Assembly: GCA_026122225.1 (NCBI GenBank)
Contig: JANEZZ010000464.1
Coordinates: forward strand, 814,310 to 878,309
DNA length: 64,000 bases
From: Heloderma charlesbogerti
Lineage: Eukaryota; Chordata; Lepidosauria; Squamata; Helodermatidae
Reading direction: 5' to 3'
Positions 23,505 to 35,500 of this stretch are shown piece by piece (the first letter of the stretch is position 1; each line of letters begins with the position of its first letter). Both the position numbers and the translations under genes were made by a program. The notes under the pieces were generated by a model. It saw only the letters and a program-made list of their open reading frames with translations. It was not told the origin of the DNA and did no database searches.

Positions 23505-26500
23505 CAAATTACACAAATGCAAAGCAGTCGCAGGAGCGGCAGCTGATGACTTTTAAGCATCAAATGCAGACCGGAATAAACGAGTCTTTGGGGTTTTGTT
23601 TTTTTAAGCCAGGAGTACTGTGATCCAAGACGCCTAGCTCCCACACACATTCTGTGTTGCTGTGTTGTGCGCGAGTTGCAGCTTCCGAACTGTTTTCAAG
23701 GGCAGCCCCACGTACAGTACAGTGCAGTAGTCTAGCCTGGATGTAACCAAGGCATGTGTCACTGTGGCTAGCCCAGGTTTCTCTAGACGGGGGCCGCCAC
23801 TGCCAAGCCTCCCTCAGCTGGTAAGAAGTACTCCTGGCAGGTGCCGCCGCCCTGCTGAATCGAAAGCACTTCTGAACTGCATACCTGTTACTTCATGGGG
23901 AGTGTGACCCCATCTAGAAAGTAAACGGTCCCAGGATAGATGGGCCAGTCTTCTAACCCGTTGTAAGGCACTTTCCTGCATTCATAAGTACGCCTTCAAG
24001 TCTCTGTTTAGCAGATTAAGATGTGCCTTTCCTGATTAAAATTGCCTCCATCTATTAATCAACTCAGCTTCAGTTGATTAATCTACCAAACCAGAGCTGT
24101 TGTGTATTTGCTTGGAAGTCTGTTCCATTGGGTTTACTCCCAAATAAGTGGGCGTGGTATTGAAGCTTAAAGTTGACAGCTGATGTTCCAGCCTTCGCCT
24201 GCATTTTAGGTGTTGTTTTCTTATTACATCTGTACACCCTTTCTTTGATTTTCCCCCTCTGCCCTTATCTGCTTTGCGCCTTCCCTCAATTCATCACCCC
24301 CCCTCCAACTTTTCTAGTTGTTGCCGATGTGCTTTCTGAATTTTTGGAAGTGGCCGTTCACCTCATCCTCTATGTCCGAGAAGTTTACCCCACCGGGATC
24401 TTTCAGAAGAGGAAGAAATACAATGTACCTGTCCAGGTGAGAATCTTCACTGTCTTTAGGCTGGCTGACATATCCATGTTCACCTCTCTCACTGCTGCAG
24501 CATCAAAGAAAGTATCCCTGCGTGCAAATAAGTGAACATAGAACTTCCATTTGGCCTGGCTGTTGCTTCATTTGCAGTTCTATTCAATGTCTCTTTGCAC
24601 ATTCAGGTGTGGTCCACACATCTGGCAGGATGAGTTGGTAGGTCTTGATATGATAGACTGTACCGCTTCCAACTGCAGGTGCTGAATGCCTTTTCTGAAT
24701 ATTCCTGCACTTAAAAGGGAAAAAAGCCCCTGCAAGTAAAAATCTAATACACCAGGAAAAAGGCTGTAGATCAACCCTCTTCTTGCTATGCTAGTTTTCT
24801 GCTTGAAGTATTTTTTTTTAAATGCCTTATTTAAAACAATAGTTTACCAATTAACATTATTCATCTTACATTATTTTGTGAACCACCCAGAGAGCTTCGG
24901 CTATTGCGCAGTATAGAAATGTAATAAATAAGTAAATGTGTGGGTGTTTTTTGGTTTGTTTTTTGCTGTTATGGAAAGGAGCATTCAGAAGCAGTGTGGT
25001 ATAGTTTATTCTGCTAAGTCAAGACTCTACCACTTCATTCTTGCCTCACGTAGGCCACCAGTTAGGAAAGGTTGAGTAAATCAAATAATCTACTTGCATG
25101 TGTGAACAGACTCCTAGGATTATGATTTTGTGGAGCGGGAGGGCGGAAAAATCTTGTCCATACTGAACATTCAGTGATGTTTGAATGAGCTTTAAAATTA
25201 GGATTTTAAGAAAGCTAAATGCTTTGTGAATCAAGATAGACTGTGTCCACAGCACTCCCCTAGTCTACTAAGGCTGTGACCCTTTAAAAAAACAGAGAGA
25301 GAGAGAAGATTAGTCTGGCAGGATTTATTATTATTATTATTGCATTTATATCCCGCCTTTATTCCTCTTGCAAGGAACCCAAGGCGGCTTACATTATCCT
25401 CCTCCTCTCCATTTTATCCTCACAACAACAACCCTGTGAGGTGGGTCGGGCAGAGAGTGTGTGACTGGCCCAAAGTCACCCAGTGAGCTTCCATGGCCAA
25501 GTGGGGACTAGAACCCGGATCTCCCAGCTCTTGAACTAAATCCATGCATTTATGTATTATTATCATTTATATACCATCTTATCTGTTAATAAGCCATTAA
25601 GGCAGTGTACAACAATTTAAAACAATAAAACTTTGCAACAATAAAAACAAGAACATTAAAACAGTTAAAAAATTAAAAACTACACCTTTCAAAAGGCTAA
25701 ATTGAAAAGATGCATCTTTATACCCTTTCTAAAGGTAATAAAACAAGATTTTTGTTTGAACAGATGTCTTGCCATCCGGAGTTGAACCAGTACATCCAAG
25801 ACACCCTCCACTGCATCAAACCTCTGCTAGAGAAGGTGAGTTTGAGAAGGCCAGAAACAGATCGGGGTAATTGCAGGATGGTTAATGCTACGTTTTATCC
25901 ATCCCGAGAAGCCTTTGTGACGGTAGGCATAACAAGTTAGTGTTGGACTAACTTAATTTGGCACAAAGGGATGCAAGCTTTTGGACTTCACAGAGCTCTT
26001 CTTCAAACTGAGCTTTTACAAAAAGGAGAAGAAAAGAGCTCTTGTATGTTCTGCTGCTTTTCAGAATGATGTGGAAAAGGTCGTGTTGGTCATCCTGGAC
26101 AAAGATCATCACCCAGTGGAGCGGTTTGTTTTTGAAATCACGCAGCCGCCTCTGCTATCTATCAGGTAAGGTGTTCTCTTCCAAGAGGCCATCCCAAACT
26201 TTGCAAACTCTGCATGGGCTGACATTCATAAGGTTGCCGACAGCAGTGATTGGAGCGGCTTGCTCCGAGTCGTGGAATGTTACGTCCAGCGATTGTCTCT
26301 GCTCTTGTCAGCATTGGCTAATGGCTTTGCGCATTGCTGCAGGGGTGTGCATTACTTCTAGGCTGCTCAGTTCATGAAGACTGGACTGAGACTGGATTCG
26401 GTCCCCGGGCCTGACATTTCTCCCCCCCCTCTGTGCTGGGAAGTAAGGTCTGTTTTGGCCCTATGTCACCAAAAGTTGGACTTTTCAGTGTGCGTGTAAA

Positions 26501-29500
26501 CTATTGACAGCTAGAGGAGAAAAAGAGGGACCCCTCTCAGGACTTCACTAACTCTCTTAAGAGAATTGCCATTTTGTTAACCAATAAATGTTTCTGGTTC
26601 TGATCCCAATCCACCTCTTCCTTTTCCCCACCCCAGCTCAGATTCTCTTCTCAGCCATGTGGAACAGCTCCTGCGGGCCTTTATTTTGAAGATCAGTGTG
26701 TGTGACGCCGTTTTAGACAACAACCCTCCAGGTAGGCCAGCAAACTGCGCTTGTGTTTGAGCTGGCTCGTCTTAGATTTTTAGCCTATTGTCTCTGTCTC
26801 CCCCCCCAAAATAAGACCCCCACCAAAAGATGGCAATGTAACTGTGATTTATTTACAGCATTTATATATTGTTCCACATCTAAACAGATTCCAGAGCTGT
26901 GATTTAAATCCAATCTGATATAAAAGAAAGCTTAACAGCAGGTCCCCCCCCCCTTTGTCACCTTCCTACATACAGCCCCGTAACCATTGGCTGGGCTGCT
27001 GTGATGTCATGACCAAGCAGGCTTGGGAAGGCAGTGTCTGAAAAAGATTGCATATGGATTTGAACTGATCACCCACATTTTTGGCTGCAAATTCGAGAGA
27101 GAGAGAGAGAGAGAGGCATGCATACAACCTTCACGAACCTTTTTCTATTTTAAGGAGAAATCACCTCCTTGCCCCAGTATCCATACTTGTATCAACCCCA
27201 AAACAACCCCAAATAAAGAGATGTGTGCTTTTAAAAAATTGAAACTATAACCTTTTGCACCAGGAATATTGGAATTTAAATAGCAAGTAAACACATCATC
27301 TTCCCTTCCATACCTAGTATATTCCTTAAGGACTAGAGAGCCGGTGTGGTGTAGTGGCTAGAGTGCTGGACTGGGAGTCGGGAGATCCGGGTTCTAGTCC
27401 CCACTTGGCCATGGAAGCTCACTGGGTGACTTTGGGCCAGTCACAGACTCTCAGCCCAACCAACCTCACAGGGTTGTTGTTGTGAGGATAAAATGGAGGA
27501 AGGAGGAGGATCATGTATGCTGCCTTGAGTTCCTTGGAGGAAAAAAGGCGGGATATAAATGCAATCAATCAATCAATAAAAATTAAATAAATAAATAAAA
27601 GCTTTATATTTTTCCTCCAGTGTGTGCTGTAATGGACAACATAGTGAACACTGCATCCACTATTGAGTTCTGTGATTTATTTCATTTTATTTTTAATGCT
27701 GGTCATAGATAGATGGATATATACTTTCTGTACTACTCCCTCTTTTCTTGGGGGTTATATCCTCTCCCTCTTTTACATCTTACACCACGATGCCCCCATG
27801 CCCTCCAGTACACAAATTGCTTAGGACTGGAACTTCTAGGAGGGGTGGAGAAGAGAGAGGGTATTTCTAGGCTTCCTAACAACCACACACCCCTTTTCCC
27901 AGATGGATTGCTCTGTCATGACAGGGCTGTTTCCCTTGTGCTGCCCTTCTTTTCCCCCATCTTTTCTTGCTTCCTCTATCAAACTGGCAAAGTACCTATT
28001 TAGCAGTGGCCTAGCGGTGAGGCAGCTGCGTTGATCCAGTCCAGATCAACAAGCCGGGTGTAGCAGTTTCCACCAGGAGCAGGTCTTTTGTGGAGTGAAT
28101 GAGTCTGAATTGCCCATTCAGGACCAAGCCGCCCCCAGAAGATTTTGCATTACAACAAGGAACGAGGTTTTCCACCCAACTACTGTGTGAATTGCAGCTA
28201 ATCTCAGAAGGAAAAGGGAATTCCAAGGGGGGTGTTTGATGACGAGAGCGTCCCTGCGATTAAAAAAGCGCCAGGGCTGCATTCCTGCGAGCCCCGGGTA
28301 TACTACGCCACTGCTTGGCGCGGACAGAAGAACGTGACCAACTGCTTCACCCGGTGCTCGAAGCTTTCAAGAAATCCATCCGCATCTATGAAGCCCTATG
28401 AAGAGAGACTGAAAGAACTGGGCGTGTTTAGCCTTGAGAAGAGAAGACTGAGGGGAGATAGGATAGCACTCTTCAAGTACTTGAAAGGTTGTCACAGAGA
28501 GGAAGGCCAGGATCTCTTCTCGATCATGCCAGAGTGCAGGACACGGAATAACGGGCTCAAGTTACAGGAAGCCAGATTCCAGCTGAACATCAGGAAAAAC
28601 CTCCTGACTGTAAGAGCAATACGACAATGGAACCAATTACCTGGGGAGGTGGTGGGCTCTCCCACACTGGAGGCCTTCAAGACGAGGCTGGACAGCCATT
28701 TGTCAGGGATGCTCTGACTTGGATTCCTGTATTGAGCAGGGGGTTGGACTCGATGGCCTTGTAGGCCCCTTCCAACCCTACTATTCTATGATTCTATGAT
28801 CTCCCCTTTCTTGCAGGCTGTACGTTTACCGTGCTGGTCCACACCCGGGAAGCCGCCACCCGCAACATGGAGAAGATCCAAGTGATCAAGGTAAGGGGAT
28901 GCTAGAATCACAAAAATCTTCAGAGGAGCTACTATGACTCATGCACTTTTATATCTTTAAAACTTGAGTTGACGGGAGCAGCTTATTGAAATCCTGAACT
29001 GCTCAGGGCCCCCAGCCTTTCTGGGTCATCAGGCACAGTTGGAATTTGGAGAGAGTGTTGTGGGCATTCTCACAAAATGGCTGCCATGGGGGGAGCTTGC
29101 CCATTCATAAAATGGCTGCCATGGTGGGCGTGGCCGGTCACAGTACATGCATTTCCCAGAAGGCAAATGGGTGAGGCTCAAAGAAAAGTAGCTTGCCTAA
29201 GAACCGAAGTACAGGGCAGAGGTGGGGGCTGAGCTCCAAAACACAAACCCCTCTTGTGAACCCAAATAAAGATGGTGCCATAGGGCAGAATTTGCCTGTA
29301 TAGCATGTTGGCCTCCCAATTAAAAAAAAAAATTGGTGCCAGGTTTATTTTATTGTTATTTTTTTGCCCAAGCATTTTCACATTTTAGAATTTTACAGAT
29401 TAAAACTTCATGTATTTTTAGGCTGAATTGTGTTTTGTCTGACTTGGTGGATGAAGATCTGTTGTTTTAGTTTGTCCTTTACTGTGTCATCATATGGTTT

Positions 29501-30842
29501 TTATAGTGGATTTGTTTTCTTTGTTTTTAATGTTTTAAAGGGGAGGAGGATTACGTACACCACCTTGGGTTCCTTAAAAGACAGAAAATGGCAGGATAAA
29601 AATGTAATGAATGAATGAATAAATGAAAGAAAGTTGTGTACCCCACCCTGGGATCCCTTGTGGATGAAGGACAGTTTATAAATTCCAGAAATAAATAAAT
29701 AAAATTATTATGTAAACTGGCATCAGCTGAGCAAGTCTGTTTTGCGTCTTACCCTGAAGGATTTCCCCTGGATCCTCGCCGACGAACAGGATGTCCACAT
29801 GCATGACCCGCGGCTTATCCCGCTAAAGACCATGACGTCGGATCTTTTAAAGGTAACCGGGTCGCTCTTTCATACGATGACATTGTCTTGAAGAACATCC
29901 TCTCGGGGTTGCCCAGACTGAAGAGGGTTGGCGAATTTTGCAGCTTTTATAGCAGCCAGAAGCTTAGGATTGGCTCTCTGCTCTCAGCTGTTCTTAAGAC
30001 CAGGAGGATTCTGGGTAGCAGGTGATTTAATATCCTGCCCGCAGTTCTCTTTTGACCAGTAGGGGCTTCTGGTTCAAGACCTGCAGCGCCCATCACTGTG
30101 ACTCCCGTCTGCGGGCTGTGGGCGGGGCTTGGAGAGTGGTGTCCCCGCCCATTTTGCTGTATTTGATTGTACTACAGAATGGGTGGGGCTTTGGACAGGG
30201 CTTGCCAGGAAACATCCCCCACCTTGATTCTTACAGGGACTGGAAGGAACCAAAAGATATTGGATATTTTTTCAGGCTAGGGGTGTTGAACCTCTTTCAG
30301 CCTTAGGGCTGAATTCCATTTTGGAGAACCTCTCCGTGGGGGTGCATTCCAGTGGTGGGTGGGGCTGAATGCAAAATGGGACAGGGCCAACCCCCCTCCC
30401 CTCAAATACCAGCATAGTTGAGCTTAAAGCTCTTGACTGCCAGTCAGTAAGACTTAGGAGTGGCATTTCAACCCTGCTTGCACAGTTACATCTAAAATGA
30501 AATGACACAAAAGGAAAAAGGGGTGGGAAGAGGACAGCTGCAAGTGGTCTTTCAAGTTAAATAAATGGATCTCATCTCTGAGCAGCCACACAGTTCTCCC
30601 TATGAATTTTCCTATTATTATTATTATTAATAATAATAATTAAAAGCTTGTTTTGATTTTTCTTCTTTAAATTCCCCCTTTTTCTTCTATAGATTATCTT
30701 AAACTGTATCAGGCTGCTGTTGCATAGGACCAGCTATTTCGGTGGGTAATAAAGGAGCAATTACAGTTCTGAAGTTTTGTCCCTCTTCTTCCTCCTGCAG
30801 ATGCAGCTGTATGTAGAAGAGCGAGCTCAGAAAGGCACATGA
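22404..30842 (+). CDS. MAD2L2: MAD2L2 / REV7, HORMA-domain protein (8 coding exons)
   Basis: Coding exons are 22404-22443, 24318-24436, 25764-25835, 26065-26165, 26637-26731, 28817-28890, 29760-29852 and 30801-30842. They join to 636 nt, 211 aa, exactly the vertebrate length. The product starts [13 protein letters not shown] and ends [12 protein letters not shown]. The whole protein is one HORMA domain, and its C-terminal 'seat belt' lies in the last three exons. REV7 is the accessory subunit of DNA polymerase zeta with REV3L. It also binds SHLD3 in shieldin, which limits end resection at double-strand breaks, and it inhibits the APC/C. Identity is near complete to the mammalian protein as I recall it, with conservative changes such as DHHPVERF. 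All splice sites are GT-AG. The first coding exon probably begins at 22342 after a TTTCAG acceptor, so a noncoding exon lies in the upstream CpG island. Confidence 0.98.
22788..22925. mobile_element. Fold-back MITE in MAD2L2 intron
   Basis: Inverted arms AGTTCTACAACTCCCAGCAT and ATGCTGGGAGTTGTGGGAG around a short loop. Confidence 0.7.
23469..23500. repeat. (TA)n microsatellite in MAD2L2 intron
   Basis: About 16 TA units. Confidence 0.9.
25325..25545 (-). mobile_element. Sauria-SINE-like element in MAD2L2 intron
   Basis: Reverse copy with (ATT)n at its tail side and GAACCCGGATCTCCC at the head side. It is 220 bp from exon 25764-25835. Confidence 0.85.
27337..27600 (+). mobile_element. Sauria-SINE-like element in MAD2L2 intron
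   Basis: Complete forward copy from GAGCCGGTGTGGTGTAGTGG to GGCGGGATATAAATGCAATC, with a (AATC)n and (AAAT)n tail. Confidence 0.9.
28384..28800 (+). mobile_element. CR1 LINE 3' fragment abutting MAD2L2 exon 28817
   Basis: RT end ([37 protein letters not shown]), 3' UTR and ATTCTATGATTCTATGA tail. Only 16 nt of non-CR1 sequence (CTCCCCTTTCTTGCAG) separate it from the exon. Confidence 0.95.
30277..30480 (+). mobile_element. GTTGAAC-family element in MAD2L2 last intron
   Basis: Starts CTAGGGGTGTTGAACCTC. The 3' part is truncated. Confidence 0.7.
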
Positions 30843-31340
30843 TTCTGACCCCTTCCTGATGTGTCTTGGAACCTCGAACGCTCTTTAAGGGCGAGGTGTC
30901 GCCAGGCTGTGCTCTCCCTGCTGCGGTGCTCAAAGAATTGCCATTCTCGGTGGCTTGACACACCTAGCCAATCACTTTCCTGGCGTCAGTGTGCATTACA
31001 TGTTCTTCAAAAGTGCTCTTACCCCTGTATATAGAAGAGAATCCTGTAGGAGCAAACTCAAGCTTTCTTCAGCGAGTTCGTGTCTTGCATATTTAACAAG
31101 CTTCTAGACCTGAGTGAGGATCGATTTTAAATTTGTGCATAGAAAGAGGTGCTGTTGTTCTTTATTAGGTTTTGAGCCTTAAGAGGACTTTTATGTGTCA
31201 CTTTTTTTTTTTTTAGTTCAAGAGCTCATCTGTGTGATTTAAGGGATCTTGAGTGTGTTGTCTGTCCCGTGACTTACCAAGGTGGTCAGGATAGGACCTC
31301 GTATGGCCCTTGTGTACTGATTGTGATACTTTTGGCTATC

Positions 31341-31346
31341 AATAAA
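31341..31346 (+). terminator. Polyadenylation signal AATAAA of MAD2L2
   Basis: First canonical AATAAA after the MAD2L2 stop, giving a 3' UTR of about 520 nt of non-repetitive sequence. Confidence 0.7.
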
Positions 31347-31874
31347 TAGGAAAGAATCCATTGTAGAAAAGCTTCATGTGTATCATTACAACCAGCCTAT
31401 GCTGGGTCTGGAAGAGAGAAGGAACAGGTTTTGTGCTGTTTTTTGCACCAAATGCACGAGACACCTGACCCTATGCATGTTTTACATGGAGGTAAGATCC
31501 GTATTGTTCAGTGGGGCTTACGATTTGCAGCTCGAGATGCAATCCGAAGGCCACCAACTTGGGGGAGTAAGTCCCACCTGGAAGTCAATGGGACCTACTT
31601 CCGGGTGAACACGAGTACAACCTGCCCAGAAGACAGATGTGCATGATGAAATTGGGTCAGCGAGCCGCCTCGCCTCTGATCCTGCCACCGTATTGCTAGC
31701 TTCTCCCCCCTCCACCCCCAAGCTGCAAGGGAAGACCTTTCTTCAGTAGCAAGGCTGAGAAATTATGGGAATTGTCGTCAACATATCTGGAGGGCATGAG
31801 ATCGGGGAAGGCTCCTGTGCTTTGTTTCCTCTGCTGCCTCCTCTGTGCCCCCACATTTACCTCTGCTCCTTCTA

Positions 31875-32115
31875 TTGATTGATTGATTGCATTTCTATCC
31901 CGCCTTTTTTCCTCCAAGGACCCAAGGTGGCATACATAATCCTCCTCCTGTCCATTTTATCCTCACAAAAACAAGCCTGCGAGGTAGGTTGGGCTGAGAG
32001 TCTGTGACTGGCCCAAAGTCACCCAGTGAGCTTCCATGGCCGAGTGGGGAGTAGAACCCGGATCTCCCAGCTCCCAGTTTAACACCTGAACTACTACACC
32101 ATGCTGGCTTCGGGC
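31875..32115 (-). mobile_element. Sauria-SINE-like element between MAD2L2 and gene A
   Basis: Reverse copy starting with (GATT)n and ending near CACCATGCTGGCT. It sits in the short gap between the convergent gene ends. Confidence 0.85.
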
Positions 32116-32425
32116 ATCTATCTCCATTCTCTCCCTCACCTTTATCACCTCCTGCCCTACCTCCCCAAACACTTTAACCTGCCCTCTGCTTCTGTCGCCA
32201 CCAGTTTACTCGCACTGCTTTTCTTTTTTTTTGCCTTCACGTACACTTACTTGTATCCCTCTGGTTAATCCCCCCCCCCCTGCAAACGCACACACCATTC
32301 CCACCTTCCCTGCTTTCTCTGCATCTCCTTCCTCCTGGGTCCCTCTGGTCTCACATTTCCTTTCGGCCATACATGCCGCCCAAGCAGGAGGTTTCTGAAT
32401 TCATGCAAACAGGTGTTTGAATACT

Positions 32426-32431
32426 TTTATT
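32426..32431 (-). terminator. Polyadenylation signal AATAAA of FBXO gene A
   Basis: Minus-strand AATAAA 146 nt after the gene A stop, giving a short 3' UTR. Only about 1.1 kb separates it from the MAD2L2 signal on the other strand. Confidence 0.55.
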
Positions 32432-32576
32432 TATCTTTGCGGAATCTCCGCGGAGTGGAGCTGGCTGGACAGAATTTCGGGGGGAGGGACAGAGCGCCTC
32501 CCCCCCCACCGCGAATGTCACTCTTCGAAAAGGTGAGTGACTCGTACATCCCTAGCCGCTGGTGCCATCTTCCCTG

Positions 32577-35500
32577 TCAGTCCGCCACCTCGGGGCCAAG
32601 GGTGACGCTGCTGTTGGTTACTCGGATGCCATACCAGCCTGCCCAGAACTGCGTGTCTTGGCCTCCGTGACGAAACAAGATGTGTCGGACGCCGGGACAG
32701 TAGTTGTGAAACGTGTATGAAGCCTGAAGCCGAGGGAGAGCAGAAATAGTTTGGATTCTGCAAGCTGCTTTCTGGTCCCTATCGTGTCCTGCATGAAATC
32801 AGGTGTCGATTTAGTCCACCTTTCCCCAACACCCTCTAAATGTGCTGGACTACAGCTCCCATCAGCTCCCCCACTGGCCGAGGATCATGGGAACTCTAGA
32901 GAACACCAGGCTGGGGAAAGCTGCGTTCGGCGCATGTCAGCTATGACGGTCTTGCAGCACGAAGATTTTAAATTTTTCAACTTGGCCAAAGACGCCCAGT
33001 GTTTAATGGTTGTGAATTGCCCAGGGAACCTCGGCTATTGGCCACTATAGAAATTTATTTAATTACTTGGTACGTAAGCAAGCAAGCGGCTGTTTCTGGA
33101 GCTGCGCTGAGGGCGTGGAAATTTGAGCCGAATCCGTGCACACACACACCCCCCCCCCCGCACACGCACACAGGTACTTTACCTCATGCCACTCCGCGTC
33201 GTTCCATTGCTCAATGATCACGTCTTCAGGGGCAAATTCACGGAGGACGATGTAGTCAGCTGACAGAAGCTTCACGCAGAGTTGGTAACGGCAGCCGCAG
33301 TCATAACGGGCTGCGTACCTGGGGTTATTTTGAGGGGATGATACGAGGACATCAAGCATTAGATCAGGGGTAGGGAACATGCAAGCCAAAATAGCTAGAG
33401 GGCCACAAGTTCCATCAGCCCCAGCCAGCACAGCAGGGTGTCTCTCAATCCCAGGCACTGGGGAACACGAGGAGAAGGATGCTCTTGCTTTCATGTCCTG
33501 ATTGTGGGCTTCCCATTGGGGAATCTGGCTGGCTGCCAGGGGGAGTTGATAGGCACTTAAAAGATTCAGGGGCTCAGGCCCATAGGACGCAAAACTCCCG
33601 GAAACACACATATGCTAATATATGTCGATGTATGCAAATCTAGAAATAATTACTAGGATTTGTTTACATTCACAGTAGGCAACACCAGCCAATTAATTTC
33701 TCATCCAAATCACTGCATGTACAATTTTTTTTCCCAGTTAATTTGCACCCTGGCCCAGATCATCCCAAACCAATGGAGAAAGTCAAGCTTTTTCTAAACT
33801 TAATTGCCACGCAGGGGAAGATTTTGGGGGGGGGGGTGTTAATCCCAGCTACAAATCCCCCTTGAAAAATCATGCCCCGCAGGGCAATTAAGCTGAGAGA
33901 AAAAACCTTCCATTGCCAACAACTGACGCTCGGGGCCCTGGGAAACAGATTTGGGGTCCTGGGAAATAGAACTGGGGCCCTGGCCCCATGAGCCCAGGCC
34001 TAGCAATCTCCCTGTTGGACGCTGTGGGAACAGAACCTTGGATGAGAGACAGACCAGCCTTTGGTCTGACTCTTCCATTTTCCATGCTCTCCTTCACTGA
34101 TTTTCTCTCCCACCCCTCTCCCCAAATCTACACTTACCAGTCCTTCACCACAATATCAGGCCTGACTTCGTCCATCAGCTGGTCCCAGTAGCCATGATCC
34201 TTTAAGGTGATGATCTGGTTTTTGATGCAGGCCCTGAGGAGGACACAACCAAGCCGTTAAGTGCGCTCCACTAGGAAACTCTATTCCATACTGTTCCTAG
34301 GTTTCCCAATTCCTCCCAATGCCAAAGAGCTGGTGTTCTGCACCCACTAAGCATATTTTAAGCACCTGATTCCTCCCACTTTGTGCATGGAAGGTGCTGT
34401 TTTGTCCAGACAAGGACCAGCACGTAGAGAAGGGCAATTGTTGGATTGACTCTGGGTTGTTTGACCCCCAAACAACCCAGAGTTCTTGGTTTGGATGTCA
34501 CGCAACAACCCCGGAATGGGGCATTCCCAGGTTGTTAACTGAAAGCAGAAGCAGGCGACAACCAACATGGTCACTCACATGCAGGTGCTCACAGATAACC
34601 TGTAGTTTGTTAACCATGGTTTGTTAACTGTGGGTAGTTTCATCATCTGAACTGGGCCGCGGCCTCCCACAGGCCAGATACCAAGTGCGTATTTTAATTC
34701 TATGCAAGTCTCTGGAATGTTGACTCCATTGACTGACTTTTGGGGTGGGCGGGGGAAGCTCCAAAAATGACTGGTGGGAGGGGACAGCCCCCTTCATAGG
34801 ACCCTTAGGGCACCAGGGTCCTTGGTAGGGAATGGGCATTTTTCCCACCCCTGAGCCATTTTTCTGGGGAAGGGAGTTGCCGGTTTCCCTCCCGCTCTGC
34901 AAGTCAGTGGCAATATCACTCCATTTTGTGATTAGCCACTCCCCCATGGCAGCCATTTTGTGGTCATGCCCACATGGATATTGCTCCATTGACCTGCAGG
35001 AAACAACAGGCTAGATTAGCTCTGTCTGCGTGTGTTTTCTGTGCATGCACTCCCCCTCCCTCCCTCTCTCTGTGAGGAAAAATATAGATAGAAAACACAC
35101 AGACACGTGCAAAGAGAGTGTGACTGTGGGGCTAACATTTTGTGACTAGCCACTCCCTCACAGCAGCCATTTTGTGGTCCCGCCTATGACACTTAAAAAC
35201 AAACAAGCAAAAACAACTCCAAGTGTGCCTGCGGGCCCCAAGCAGCTGGGAACTGCTGAATTTTAGCTCGGGCACAGACACAATCCTCACCCGAAAGATG
35301 TGACAAAGTATTTCTGAACGTCTGGATGAGGAAAATCCCGCCCGAGATCTCCAGGAAGTGCCTCGATCTTCCACTCATCCCCTCCATTGAATTCTTTTTC
35401 CCAGAAGTCAAAGCCCGCTGTGGGAAAAGGCAACCAAAAAAATAAAAATAAAAAAGACAATTAAATGGGAGTGTTGAACCTTTTTCAGCCCAAGGGCCGA

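Noticed and set aside
27337..27420. tRNA gene (A- and B-box-like words)
   Set aside because: It is the head of a SINE present in many copies. No cloverleaf with a proper acceptor stem could be drawn.
28232..28717. 161-codon open frame
   Set aside because: Its second half is the CR1 reverse-transcriptase end, and the whole lies in a MAD2L2 intron.
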